Below the pieces are notes generated by a model that saw only the letters and a program-made list of their open reading frames with translations, had not been told where the DNA came from and made no database searches. From Sinohyriopsis cumingii (lineage: Eukaryota > Mollusca > Bivalvia > Unionida > Unionidae): DNA of 64,000 nucleotides. The stretch lies in the NCBI GenBank assembly GCA_028554795.2, contig CM068841.1, positions 20,269,308-20,333,307 of the forward strand. Reading direction: 5' to 3'. A program made the translations under genes and the position numbers. Each line of letters opens with the position of its first letter. The stretch's first letter is position 1. Of this stretch, positions 12,424 to 26,103 are shown piece after piece.

Positions 12424-14149
12424 GGAATTAATTATGGAAATATATCATATCAGAAAACATACATATTTCCTAAGCCGGAAAACGAAATACTTTGAATTTC
12501 AGTACCAACCTCGCTTGCAAAGCTACCATGACGAAAGGAGTTTTTCTCACACTGATACATTGTAATATCTCATTATGATGTACTTAATAACATGTGGTTT
12601 GTTCGGTACGAGGGCGGAATAATGCGTGACATAATGCGGAAACATACTAGAACGCGCTTCCGAAAACGAAGAAAACTGTTCAAGTGACATACTCGTCGCA
12701 CAGGGACTACTGCAACTGAGAAAAGCTAACGTTTTTTATATATAAAAAACACAACGTAAAACAAGTGTACTAAGTGGTCGGCTCTCATAGTAACGTGGTC
12801 ACAATATTTTAACTCAGACAAAAATATTTCAAGATATCAGTTTTCTCTTGATTAAAAATGAAAAGAAAAATAACCAAATTTTCAACATTAGCTTTTCATA
12901 TTTCCAAATATGTACCAACATCAAAACATTAAAAGCAGTTTATAATGTTGGAAAACCATTCTGGAGTTAGATAACTCTAACACGAGAAAAGATCTTGTAT
13001 GTTATATTTTGTATACAATCTCTCCCCTTTGTAATAATTTTGGTGAAAACCGACACTATGTTTCACCAGTCTTTTTCAGAAAACCATTCTTTGAGAAAAT
13101 TAGTTCAGTGGGCTTTAGTTTCGATGTCTTAGTCATACATAAAATGGAAAGAAAAGCACTTTAACATCAAGGACACAGTCAGTGCTTTGTAAAGACCATA
13201 CGATGTTTCGATTTGTGAGCAACTTTTGTGCAGATATGGGAAGAGAAAAGTACGATATCGCCTTGTGTAATTCTTGAGAACAATACAACTTCCTTTCGTC
13301 GTTGAGCATCTGATTAAATTTAATCACGATATAAAAATTCGTTGAAATGTTGGGTTTTATATAAACGCTTCCTGGTGATTATTGATAAAATCATAATTTT
13401 CCTTGATTTTTTAAATGAGCTGTCACATGACTTTAAGAGCTAGATTAGTTAAAAGACTGAGAATATCAAAAATTCTTTATTTTTGTCTGGTTAGAACTTA
13501 TTACCCATGATCCAGATCACCGTGTGTAGCTTTATTGATACAATGCCACGCCAGAGTAAAGACGCCAGCAGGTATTTGTGCATGTATGTACTTCTTTTAC
13601 TCAAGAAAAATCTCAGTAACTTGCATTTAAAAGTAGAATTCCAACACTCGAGATTTCCACGACGTTTCTACTAAATGAAATCATTTTCGGCCAAGCCTCT
13701 ATTCAGAAGAGTAGCATACAGTGCCATTAAAATGATTGACCAAAAGAATTGGAAAATATGTTGGTCATTGCCCTAATTACTTTTGGACCAGTCAGCTGTT
13801 GTCTCGATTTTCTCTGCTTTATAAATAGATTACTACATCATACATTGTGTGGAAACTGATGGAATTCGCTTAAAATAATCATTGCGAATGTAAGTTGGCA
13901 ACAATTTTCTTGTAAAAAGCAATTACATGCTTATATAAATATATGCTGGCATCTTTCCGTAACATGACAATGTATCAATAAAGATTAAGTCTTGAAAATG
14001 CCGATGACCTGGCACAAATGTAGTATTGCCTTATCAGATGAAAACATTTTAAGATTCTCTTTCTCCTAGAATATAATAGTTCTGACTCCTGCAGATTTGT
14101 CACAGCCTTGATATTATTCTGTTGTCTTTAAGCGATAACCAGTTTTGTG

Positions 14150-14860
14150 AAATTGAACAAAAAATTTATTTCCCTAGAATACAAAAGTGAAAATTTAAAA
14201 TGAAAGTACAGTATTGTGAAATAAATCCTAATCAGCAACAAACGTTCTGTCACAAGTTCAAATGTAGAAAGTATTTTGAATACATTCAAGTGGTGTTCCG
14301 AAGGAATTTCAATCTTGAAAGATCGAATGTACCAATAGACTGGAATATTGTTGATGTGAAAAGAATCTTGATTACAAAGATATAATCCAAAATGTGTCTA
14401 AATTAATTAATAATAATCCCAAAATAGTGACTTAGTCCCAAAGTTTTCTTAAGCACTTTGTAATTCGTTTGAATATTTTAAATAAATCCTGCCAAACTAA
14501 AATTGAACAAAGATAACAGTTTGATTCCACTTTGGATGTAAAGACAAGAATGAGCAATTCTAAAATGAACAACCCTAATATAAAAACTTAGGACACAGTT
14601 AGAAGACCAGGATGAGGATCACCTTAATGGAAATATTCATCAATGAGTAGACAATATTCTTTTCTAGAATCTTCTATGGTTAGAATCAGTGATATATCTA
14701 GAACTCAAAGCCATGTAAACATATTTAATTACAAATATTAATAATCTTAAAATATAATCTATTATAACAGAAAAAGTTATGTAATATATTGCTTAACTAA
14801 AATATTAGTCAGGTAGATCAAAACTCCTATCATCTATATTGGACAAAGGTCAATCACACA
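14150..14860. repeat. Diverged dispersed repeat, copy 2
   Basis: Partner of the repeat at 11300-11970, with shared blocks in the same order. It runs directly into the TA microsatellite at 14869, which could be a tail of the element. Confidence 0.5.
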
Positions 14861-14864
14861 ATAC

Positions 14865-14989
<125 letters not shown>

Positions 14990-15858
14990 CACCACCCCTC
15001 ATAAAAAGGAAAAATGTATGCAATACAGCATTCATTTTCTTTATCATATTAGTCAAATGAACATAAGAAACCATAACAATTAAAATTACATTGGTAGATG
15101 TCTTATGAATGACAACAAATTGACATAAAACAATGTTGTACTTCTATACACGTGAACGTGCACTTGCGATTAGATTAGATATCTTTATACTTGATGTGCC
15201 TAATGTCAATGTTATACTTCTGTGACATCAAACTCCACCCTAATCTCTGATTTACTTTTTATTTTGTTAATGAAAACAAGAGGGTTGTGATCACTGAATA
15301 CAAATATCGGATAAGGAACTGAACTAATATGCAATTCACTATTATAAATCTCCCGTATTAAGCATCAATTTCTTTAGCCTGTGCTCAAAAACTTAAAATC
15401 GTATCTCCTTGTATAAACTGGCAATAGGTTTTTATTCATTAAAGATTAGAAAAGTTCTGATTATCAAAAGATGCCAATTGCCTATTTAGACTCCAGTTCA
15501 TCTGACGACGTTGAGTCATCATTTTGCTTTTATTTACTTTATTCTGCACAAGTCGACACCTGCAAATGGAAGCCCTTCATTGTTGGCATGTTTTACAATT
15601 CTGCTTGTGTGTGCGTGCATGTGTGTTAAATTACACGATAATCTACAAAAGCAGAATTATATAACAATTATACATATGCCGACCTATACAATACGAAATA
15701 TACCTGACATAGCAAATTCTAAACTGGATCTGTCAGTTCTTGGCTTGCACGTTGAGTGTGTACGTAAGCACATTTATGGCTCATTTCATTCTAGGGCGAT
15801 GTACTTCATGGCATAATGTTCCACATTCCTGCCGTAACTTACTAAGAGATTTTTACAG

Positions 15859-15934
15859 GCGCCTGCGAGAACGACTGGATCCGGACAAGTATATGACAAG
15901 CCGTTTTGGACTTAATTTTCTCATATATAAGAAG
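15859..15934 (+). CDS. Possible small internal exon, function unknown
   Basis: A 76-base segment sits between a plausible acceptor (GAGATTTTTACAG) and a donor (AAG|GTAATT). In one frame it encodes RLRERLDPDKYMTSRFGLNF and LIYKK. The composition is markedly more protein-like than its surroundings, with a charged start and few Leu/Ile/Phe-only stretches. It would lie inside an intron of the SRCR gene on the opposite strand. I recognise no domain and no neighbouring exon, so this is only a candidate. Confidence 0.25.
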
Positions 15935-17149
15935 GTAATTTTCAAACAATTATTCATTTTAATGTATTAAAATATTGTCTAATATGGATCATCGTCGCAA
16001 ACAACCGGCTAAAATCTGTCACGCTCTTATGTCAACTGAGGCTGCTTGGGATTAAATTTTCCCGTCATAAATCAATATCCATAAACCTGATTAACCAATA
16101 GTTGCAACCCAGAGTGAAATTTTCACGGAGAGTTGATCCAACAATACCTATGTTTCTGACTGTATTAGCCAATTACATTTTCTCATCCAAACACAGTCAT
16201 TTATGGATCGATAAAAGAGCATCTTTTTTACTGTGTAAGTTCATTGTGTTGTTGACTTAGTTTGGTTAACTCGTACATATTAATGAGAAACGAGAAAATC
16301 TTGTAGACGATTTTCGTCCTTGGCTTGCGACGATGAATATAGATATATTCATGAAAATTGATGTTCACAATTGTAACTACCACAGATAAGTGTCGATCGG
16401 AGCAACATACATGTAGTTTGTCGCTCCATTAAATAATTATTTCCCTTTGTTGTCATATCCATGTGGCGCAGTATTCTACAGACTGTTACATTCATGGTAA
16501 CGAAACTTGACGTGCTAATTAACGTTAGCACTCATAAACGCAAATGGGGGTTGTAATGACTTACCTTTCTTGCTAAGTTTTCTGCTAGTTCATTCTTAGC
16601 AGAGACATGATGACTATTTTGATTAGTCATAAGCTTGAAAGAAGAGAAACATGTTCAATTTAACATGGAAGTCCCCTAGTCCCTAGAGTGTCCCTATTCA
16701 CTACTCATGTTCAATTTGAATTGCTTGTATGGATGGGAAACACGGTAACTGTTTTACGCAGTTCAACTCATTCATGTTTATTTACGGTACTTTTCTAAAG
16801 CACCAATGTTATTAGATACAGGGCATCCTTCTTAGTCGATTGGTCAACAGGTTATTCAATAATGGAATCTACGTATTAAGTGAGCAATCATTGTATGTGA
16901 GCTTCGACGAGTCTTGCCATCGGTATGTGGCACTGATTTTCTAATATTAGATAATGTTGTTTTTTCATATTTAGTAAATTATTTTCTAAAAAATAAGTTA
17001 GTGATCTTCTAACATAAGAAATCGTCTTATTTTATAGAAAATGTGAACTTTCTGATAGAAAATTAGAATTGTTTTCTAATATTCAAATATAACATTTTTT
17101 CATATCTTAGAAAATAAACGATTGTTCTCCACAAGAGTCTGCTTTCTAA

Positions 17150-17610
17150 GAGACAGTTTACATCAGTGGGAGCAATGTCGCCATAGGAGGCAAAGTTACT
17201 GGTGTGACGACGCAAGATCAAAGAGAAGGTTGGCTCCATATCTTCAGCAGTTTGGGCAATTTCGCCAGCGTGACAAGGCACGTTTAAAGGGATCATAGGC
17301 TCCATAATTTCAATACTGTAGAGGTCGCAATACCTCCGGAGTGAAGACGCAAGCTTAAGGGGAAGATTGGCTAAAAGTTTAGTACTGTGGAGCATTGTGA
17401 CCCGGATGAGGAGGATACGTTTAAAAAGAAGAGTGGCTCCATCAATACAGCATTGGGGGAGGGGGAAGGCAATGTCGCCCGTGTAAAGACAGCATAGAAG
17501 GCAATGCCATTAAAGTGAAATGATGTGTTTTAAGAGAAGATAAGCCTCCTTAATTTCAGCACTGGATGCAATATCGCCGGTGTGAGGACATATCATAAAA
17601 AGATACACGT
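17150..17610. repeat. Degenerate tandem repeat of about 75 bases, ~6 copies
   Basis: Recurring blocks are GTGAAGACGCAAG, TTAAAGxGAAGATTGGCTCC, ATAATTTCAGTACTGTGGAG and GCAATGTCGCC. The copies are strongly diverged and differ in length. The array is richer in GC than its surroundings. An open - strand frame across part of it (17063-17395) is not convincing as a gene. Confidence 0.6.
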
Positions 17611-17971
17611 ATAACGACATCTAACACCATTATTACGAAGAGAAACGCGAAATGGGATGGTTCCAAAACTAATGTATTGAATCCCGCGATCTGATTGGCC
17701 GACATTTTATTCTAGCTTGTTACTGACCAGTCAAGGGTCTTAAGTTTAGAAGCAACTTTAAGACTTGGGTTTGTGAACTGTTATGATGACGAGAGAATAT
17801 AGCATATCTTGTACACGCCATGACGAGATGGATAAAGAGGAACTGTGGATAATTAAGTGGGTAGATCATCGCCCTCGTACCCGACGAATCACTGATTTGA
17901 GCCACGTGAATATGGAGAATATAAAACTTTAGGCCAAATATATGCAGTATGATATAAAGGTCTAGGTACAT

Positions 17972-18080
<109 letters not shown>

Positions 18081-19204
18081 CAAGCCTCACTTTGGTCGTT
18101 TGTTATGTTTGCCCAAAGAGAACGTCGAAGAGAAATTAAATTTAAGAATAATTTTCAAAAAAGATTTCATTTTTCTTTTCTAGGAAGAAACCATCTCTCT
18201 AGAAAGCCTATACCTTACTTACTAATAACTATTTGCTGCACAACACATAATACTGTTTTCCAGGCAAAGATATGTGACGGGTAGGGAGAACTGTATGTAA
18301 GTCTTCAGGCTCATTTTTCTATTTCTCGAAAGATCATTACATACACAACGTATCTGACGGACGGTACAGATTTGGGAATGTAATGTAGAAAAAACAATCA
18401 AATGGTGCCTGAAACTCGTGATAGAAATTTGTCTGTTTTGGAAGCATTAAAACTTCAGACGCTTTGTCAGTCATTTATAATGGCATCTTCAACATTGGGT
18501 GAGTTATACATATATATATCGCACGTTGGGTGAGGCGCAAAATGGACGGAAAGAATATCTCAAGTACAGGTTTTACATTATTATTACACGGCTTGAAACT
18601 TAGCACAAAGACTGCTGAAAGAACATATGATCAAGAAAGTAACAAAAAGATAATAATTTGGTCTTTAAAATGAGCAATTTAAAACTGTTTTCCTATTTTT
18701 CAAAAAATAGATGCATTTTGGACATTTTTTTGAAAAGGAAATTGTTGACGTTAACTAATCGGATGAATTTGTAAGCAAAATTGTCGTGCATTGATATAAC
18801 ATGATGTGGCATAAATCAACTGTTTAATTCCGCACTTAACAAATCAGATGCTAATTTCCTTAATGATGCATCTAGTACCGGACTGTAAACACAATGAAAC
18901 TGCATAATTAGAACATTTTCTCTATTTTCAATTATAAATCGGATAAACCCTCAAAATATTTGTTTACTAAATTTTTATTTTTCATTATCAACCAACCATA
19001 GCCCCCCAAACCTCGATTTATATACAACCATCCAAGACGAGGTTCCATTGTTCCATAAATGATTACCGTGAGTCATGTAATTAAGATAAATGGTAAGAGG
19101 TTATCGGATATCAGTGGACATAAACTCGTGCATAAACAGTAATATAAAAAGCGGAGATCTGTAGTGCAGCTGTTGGCGTTGTACTTTTTTGAGTTAACTT
19201 TGTC

Positions 19205-19400
19205 TGCCCGTTAGCATGTAAGGTAGATGCATGTTGTTGCGCATACTAGCTGCTCTGGGCCACTGTGGCATGAGGCACTGACTCTGGTGCAACATATCTT
19301 TAGATTCGATCCTCGGCGACAGAAATTCTGTGTCCTTTCCTGTTACCCTCGTACAATTACACTTTACTCTCCCCCAAACCTATTCATCCAGAGACTGCAT
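19205..19400 (+). mobile_element. Possible SINE fragment
   Basis: It contains a B-box-like AGATTCGATCCTC after a GGCATGAGGCACTGACTCTGGTGC segment, in the style of tRNA-derived invertebrate SINE heads. No clear tail or target duplication was found. Confidence 0.3.
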
Positions 19401-19679
19401 CGTATATAGAAAATTATTATAAAGACGGCAAGTACAATTGCACTGTTTACATTTTCCTATAGTATAACTGGGCTTCAAGTACGGTGTATAGTTCTAAAAC
19501 GATATTATACAAGGTGCCCTTTTTGGTAGGTTTCTCCGGGTGCAAGCACCATCTCAAATATGCACAGAAAAATAATCATAAACATCCTTGCTGCGTATAC
19601 CAATCAGCTCCCACCCCCAAGCTCATAATAAAATTCCTTTCATGCGGATGTGTTAGTATTAAGCGCACCTGATCTGATC

Positions 19680-21030
19680 AAAGGACTTAGGAAAGATGAA
19701 TAGAAACACCCAAGGGGTTATTGCAAGATATAGGACTACAAGAGTAAAAACATCGATAGAGCTGTGGCAAAGACCAGTGTTCTAGATACATAAAAGAAAA
19801 CTACAAAAGAACCACCCTGATGCACCAAATGCAAAACATATACTCTGGACGCACTAGCATAACATCAAATCTTCCGAACTGTTTAAAAGACATATTTAAA
19901 GAAATGTTGATGGTTAAGACTTAAGAATCTTCAAGATCACCTGGTACCAACTAAGATCATTTTAAACAAGATCAGCGAGACTGTTATATATAACTGCAAA
20001 GACAAACAATGTCTACTTCTACTATGAAAACATAAAAATAGTAAACACCGTTAAACCGCACGAACGTCAGCGTCAATCAAAACCTGGGATGTAATAGCAG
20101 AAATATTTTGTTATCTTCTGACTGGTCAAACCTTTGCTGTTCAATATGTTGACTAGACTTATAACCTCAGAAAGAGGAAAAAGAACCACCCGAAAAACAT
20201 TCCTAATAAACTCGACACATACCTCGTTAACCATTACGAACCAGCCGGGCGTTATATCGAACCCATTGAGACGCTGCCAATAAAGTATAACACAAGATGG
20301 ACTTTGTCAGAACGCATATGAAATGAAAAATGTTAGATTCACCAGCTAAAACAACACGTTAAATTTGTCCTAAACCTAAATAATCATTCCTGAGCCGCAG
20401 GGTAGAGCAAACGTGCAAAAGAAAATGTTTTGGTGAAGGGGTAGTGCCGAAAATGCTTCGTATCTTGTCTGCCACAAAAATCGCAATTTCGGGGGTTCAA
20501 ATTCGTTCAACCCCGACCAGAAGAACAATTATTCCAACCCCAAAGCCTATAAAACAGTAGACTCTTGGGATCGACGAAACTTAAAAGAACCACCCCTTCT
20601 GACAGCGGCGGAGCACAAAATAAGTTGCCACACAGATTCTACTCGAGAATACCTTCCAAAACATCATTGTTTCTGACATCTGCAAACATGAATACTTGGA
20701 GGACCATGGCAAGCGCACACCCCTGCCTGCACTCTAAGGGAGTTTCATATTTTGTCGCTTGCATCTTCGTCTTTGGCTTTTTGCATCCCAAAGACGTGGT
20801 TCACAGCAAAGGGCGCGTCTCCTGTACTATATGGGATGACGGGGTGGTCAAACGGTTGAAGGCCAGATCTAATAGCGCTTCGCAAATGTTTGGGCGAAAG
20901 CCACATGGCACATCACGCGGCAACATGGGGACCAACATCGGGTATATCGTGAGCTAACAAACATACGACGAAGGAGCAATCCTGGTAACCCTCAGCAAAA
21001 TAGAACTGATACCGAAGCCAGGGATATTCT
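19680..21030. other. Unidentified segment of different composition
   Basis: This stretch is visibly less AT-rich than its surroundings and lies directly before the 21.1-kb satellite. A + strand frame of 130 codons (20565-20957) is open, but I recognise no domain, signal or splice context. It may be an old transposon body; no motif proves it. Confidence 0.3.
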
Positions 21031-21079
21031 TGAGGGCTTGTTTGTTGTGCAACCTCCCGTCAAACAGTGGAAAAACCTT

Positions 21080-22048
21080 GCCAAGGAGCTACAATGTGCT
21101 AGCCAAAAGGTCACAGGGGGACATCCAGCTGCATCGTATACTAAGAACACTACTGTTTGCTAGCCAAATGGCTACATGGGGACAGCTGCATCGTATACTA
21201 AAACAGCTACAGTTTGCTAGCCAAAAGGACACTGGGGGACAGCCAGCTGCATCGTATACTAAGACCGCTACAGTTTGCTAGCCAAATAGCTACAGGGGGA
21301 CAGCTGCGTCGTATACTAAAATAGCTACAGATTGCTAGCCAAAAGTACACTGGGGGACAGTCAACTGCATCGTATACTAAGACCATTAAAGTTTGCTAGT
21401 CAAAAGGACACTGGGGGACAGCCACCTGCATCGTATACTAAGACCGCTACAGTTTGCTAGCCAAATAGCCACAGGGGGACAGCCAGTTGCATCTTATGCT
21501 AAGACTGCTACAGTTTGCTAGCCAAAAGGACACTGGGGGACAGTCACCTGCATCGTTCACTAAGACCGCTACAGTTTGCTAGCCAAATGGCTACAGGGGG
21601 GCAGCTGCATTGTATACTAAAACAGCTACAGTTTGCTAGCCAAAAGGACACTGGGGGACAGCCACCTGCATTGTATACTAAGACCGGTACAGTTTGCTAG
21701 CCAAATGGCTACAGGAGGCAGCTGCATTGTATACTAAAACAGCTACAGTTTGCTAGCCAAAAGGACACTGGGCGACAGCCAGCTGCATCGTATATTAAGA
21801 CCGCTACAGTTTGCTAGCCAAAAGGACACTGGGGGACAGCCACCTGCATCGCATACTAAGACCGCTACAGTTTCCTAGCCAAATGGCTACAGGGGGGCAG
21901 CTGCATTGTATACTAAAACAGCTACAGTTTTCTAGCCAAAAGGACACTGGGGGACAGCCAGCTACATCGTATACTAAGACCGCTACATTTTGCTCGCCAA
22001 ATGGCTACAAAGGGACAGCTGCATCGTACACTACAATATTTCCTACTT
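21080..22048. repeat. Two-subunit minisatellite (about 57- and 61-base units)
   Basis: Every unit carries GCTACAGTTTGCTAGCCAAA and ends near TGCATCGTATACTAA. Two subtypes mix: one with AGGACACTGGGGGACAGCCA (about 61 bases) and one with TGGCTACAGGGGGGCAGCTG (about 57 bases). They often alternate, giving a higher-order period near 118 bases. About 16 units are present. Several frames stay open for 60-80 codons by chance. Confidence 0.9.
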
Positions 22049-22933
22049 TATCTAAAAAATAGAACACAAACAATATGAAGTAATAGGCATTCGCAACATG
22101 CACAAGGAAGAGAGCAATGGCATATTTATTTCCTTCTTTCATGTACTGTGTCTGAAAGTTGTGGTATTAGGGAAACCAAGTCATGTCTACAGCAGACAGT
22201 TGATCGAAACGACTGCTTTCATGTGCTCGAGACACGAACTTTAACAAGTCCAGAGTAAAGTAGCTTCAGCAGTTATTCATATTTGGAACATTTGCTAGAG
22301 TAGACAATACTACATTTTACAAGTGTGCATTAGATGAATAACATAAATTTAAAAAGCCTAAAAAGTATCGGTTTTATTTCACAAGACGAGGAAGTGAAAA
22401 TGACTATTCCAAGCGAGCAGTATTTTGAGAAATTCCAGGGACGGATGGGTAGGGTCCAGGGTGTCAGCCACCCCCATTCCGACTAAAAACAACAACAAAA
22501 AACGTGCACACAAAACTGTACAGTCAGTTATCACTTGAAACTAGACGATCGTTTTATTCTTGCGCACATTTTTGATGTATTATATATGCTTTGAGTAAAT
22601 AGACACATAGACTTTTGCTTTGGTGCCCTTTCGATGAAACTCAGTGCCCTTTTGAAATTTTGTAAGACCCTAAACCCCCAACACTGGCCTGATCAGGCCC
22701 GGGAGATACACGTCTAAAGTATTTCTAAGCCGTACACGCTATGTCTCAAACATCCTCCATCAATCGTGTACCAAAATAAAAAGAAATTAAAGGACGTTAT
22801 TTAACAAGTACATACGTTATACAGATTAATTTTAATAGCCAGGTTTACAAGTGAGAAAAATCTGGAAAATTCGTTTACTTTCAAAAATACACCCTGTGCA
22901 ACGTAAATAACTATAGAGCGGAGACGAATATGA

Positions 22934-23025
22934 TCATGCAAACTTAGATAAAATAATCACTCCTCCATCCCCACCCCATCCCAGATTCCATCCTGTAAAA
23001 AGTAAGCAAGGTGTAGCGTACTCAC
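22934..23025 (-). other. Start of intron after SRCR exon
   Basis: The open frame continues past the donor GTGAGT at 23025-23020, but the residues after it are no longer SRCR-like. I treat this part as intron. Confidence 0.7.
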
Positions 23026-23322
23026 CACAGATGACTGCAAAATCTTTTTTATGATCGCACTTGTTCTGCTCAATTTCTGGTTCAACAACGTCACACCAAC
23101 GTGTCTGCAGGCATGTGACATTTATTTTCCAAAATAGATCTTTTCCTGCTCCAAAATGACCATTCCCAGCAGCCACTCCTCCGACGTAACCAAGACTACG
23201 GCATATGTATGCCGCTTCGCCGTGACCCAAGTCATCGCATATGGTTCCCCAGCGACCTTTGTAGTAAATCTCTACTCTCCCCTCTCTATCTGTCTTTCCG
23301 TCAACCAGAGCGATGTATGGTT
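23026..23322 (-). CDS. SRCR domain exon (group A-like), part of coiled-coil/SRCR gene
   Basis: This exon of 297 bases (99 codons) encodes one SRCR domain: EPYIALVDG start, GRVEIYYKGRWGTICDDLG, YICRSLGY, VTC, a second Cys four residues on (RWC), NKCDHKKDFAVIC. Six cysteines are present, as in group A. The C-terminal half is atypical: VTCLQTRWCDVVEPEIEQNKC replaces the usual CxGxExxLxxC. The acceptor is TTTTCCTTCCAG and the donor GTGAGT; both junctions are phase 1. It matches the phase-1 end of the coiled-coil exon at 33238, whose last residues GEPG would run directly into this domain, and the phase-1 start of the SRCR exon at 7108. Confidence 0.88.
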
Positions 23323-23477
23323 CTGGAAGGAAAACAGTTTTGAATATTTTGCTCTTCAGAAACATTAAATATCGGCTAGAAAACATGTGTTCCTTAAAAA
23401 TGAGCTAAATAAAACAGAATTGTGTAAATAAATGGTGTGTAAATCTGTTCTAGTTTGTGGAAGTATAATAGACATGA

Positions 23478-23600
23478 TCATGGGCGTCCGCAAGAGGGGG
23501 AGTAATTGCCCCCTCCTTCACCCTGGATATTTTACATATCCATTGTGCAGTATAAAGCTTTTTGGCTTTGCACCCTGCACTCCATAATGACTTTGGCTTT
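23478..23600. mobile_element. Possible DNA-transposon fragment
   Basis: ATGGGCGTCCGCAAGAGGGG followed by AGTAATTGCCCCCTCC resembles a sequence type that recurs in invertebrate genomes around small DNA transposons. No inverted repeats or duplication were defined, so this is weak. Confidence 0.25.
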
Positions 23601-24834
23601 CCAATTCCTGCGAGAAGTTATGAGTGGGATTATAAAAGAAAGTATTCGTAAAAGCTAAATTTGGATTGCAAACTGAGTATTATATCGAAGATGCAATTTC
23701 ATTGTTGTCTTGGTTGCCATCGGTCAATACCGTCAGCTGTGTGTAATACAGGTTACTTAAACTGAAGACATTTCATTAATGCTCTTTATATCGATTTGCA
23801 TCGGTTTGGACTTTTTTAAAGGGGGCAGGAGATCCTCATCAAATTTCATCGTTTAACTTTTAAGATTCTTTCACGTGTAAATTACAAGACGGAACGTGAA
23901 AAAGGATTGTTCTGTGCTATAGTTATGTAATTACTATCTATCAATAAAGTATAGTGGCGTAATTCGACATTCGCACAGACACAAGTGCCTATAGTAGAAA
24001 AAAGTACCATGTTTTGACGTTTGATGCCCCCACCCACCCATTACAGCCTAAGACGCTAACCGTAAAAGTGGTTATTATTTCCGTATAATGTAAAGCACTC
24101 TTCTACGAATGAATATAACGATCATAATGATATTATGACACCACTAATGGCAACATGATGTTCAAACAGGTATCTTCAGTTTTTACATTGGATGTGTACT
24201 TTTGATTGTAACAAGTCCATGCGAAAAGATACAAAAAGCATTATCCGTCAAGAATTAAACGACCTGCAGACAGATTTATTGAGACATATAATTCATACAA
24301 CCCTTTGATACTTAAATCGAAATGGATGTTACGGTTCGCGGATTGATGCAAATGTGATCCAAAGCTGACATTTTTTAGCAGCTATTTACACCTGAAAAAG
24401 AAATGCCTGTAAGATATCGGTTTAGGCACCGAAATTTGATCAAAGGAACAAACCATATGCTGAGTAAAACATTTTTGAACTGAATTTTCAATGGTCAATT
24501 GTCGCAGTTTTGCAGTTCGTATTATGTGAAATGTAACACGATTATGAATTTGTTCTTCTTAAATATTTTAATAGCTTCTCTAGTAACTTAGAATGGCTCA
24601 TTGTCATTTTATCTGCAAGGTCGTGTACATTCAAGATAATGGAAAATACATTTGATTTGTGAAGGACGAGACCTTTTCGGACTAATTTGTAACACTTAAT
24701 GATCATCCATTTTTAATTGAGTGTAACAGATGTTTGCGCAAATAACTCAAACATGCGTGAAATCATATGGCTTAATATTGGAATGATCCGGGAAGACGAA
24801 AAAAAATCAGCATAAAAAACATAGACTAATTATG

Positions 24835-25065
24835 TTTCTTAAGAGTGCAATGGTAATACTAGCTTCGCATTCGTGTGGCATCGGGTTCGATCCTCAATAC
24901 TGCAACCGGAAATATGCTGCTGGTCGTACTTGCAAGATTTGTGGTTTTCTCTGGGTTCTTCGGTTTCCTCCATGTTGGACTGAGTTTTACTCACCAGTGG
25001 GCAGTCGAGAGTGTACACAAACATTTACAGATGGCCCCTGCTCTTATTCTATACAAGTAAACTTA
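24835..25065 (+). mobile_element. tRNA-derived SINE fragment
   Basis: A TGGTAATACTAGC A-box-like segment is followed by a clear B box GGGTTCGATCCTC. Next comes GGTTTTCTCTGGGTTCTTCGGTTTCCTCC, a body sequence common in invertebrate SINEs. No clean tail is visible. Confidence 0.5.
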
Positions 25066-25599
25066 ACCAGTGCACATAACACGATTCAACACTACCATAT
25101 TCACCAGCAGAACTTCAAAGGTAAACATGTGTTCTTCAGACTCGCCATTAACACGCCATGTGTTAGAGAGGTTAAGTGATGTAGAGAAAGATTTATCCGG
25201 ACTATTGGTTATTTTCTTACGAAAAGTAGGGCATTGAGGTGGTTCATCTCATTTTTAGGTCATTATTCTATTTTCCTTAGTTAAGGTTATTGTACATCAG
25301 TTCTTTGAAATATGCCAATTACACAAATATGTAAACATCCATCTAACAGGAATCTCAAAATCTCAAAAGTACTTTCCAGTGAAGCAACAGTGGAGAGAAT
25401 CCAAGAAAAATTTAAAATACGAAAATGCAGCAAGGGACAGGTCCCGAGTAACTGCTCATGTTAGGGGATAAAAACTAGAGCACCAATCTCATCAAATGAA
25501 AACCAAGAATACGCTAAGTAACTGGAGAATGAAAGATCAGTAAAGAGTCAATGAAGTTATTCAAAATTACACAGCAGGAAAATCAGGCACAAAATAAAC

Positions 25600-26023
25600 G
25601 AAAGTAATGAAAGAGGAAACACACCAAAATTGACGGGAAAAGCCCCAAGCAGGAGAAATGTTACAAACCATAGAGTGGTCCAAACTCAGGAGAAGAAAAA
25701 TAAAGGAGAAGAAAAATAAAATTAAAAGGACCAATGGAAGGAGCAAAAAGATTTTTAAAAAACACAGCAAGAAACCCAAGCAGTAAAAAAAAGAATTAAA
25801 ATAAGACCAGAAAAGAAGAAACACCTCAACTGACGGACAAATCCCATGGCGGAATTTTAGCCAGAACCACCAGGAGTGAGACACCCCGAAATAGAAAAGG
25901 CACGAAAAAAGGAAGGAAACAGCCAAAGACAACAATTAAGAAACACCTTGAGAAAAGAAAATTTTCCAAATACATCGGGGAAAATCATAATTTTCTGTTT
26001 GCGACGAAGAGGAAAGCTATATA

Positions 26024-26103
<80 letters not shown>

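Noticed and set aside
20565-20957. 130-codon + strand frame as a gene
   Set aside because: No domain, signal, splice sites or conservation clue. The surrounding sequence is probably a decayed repeat.
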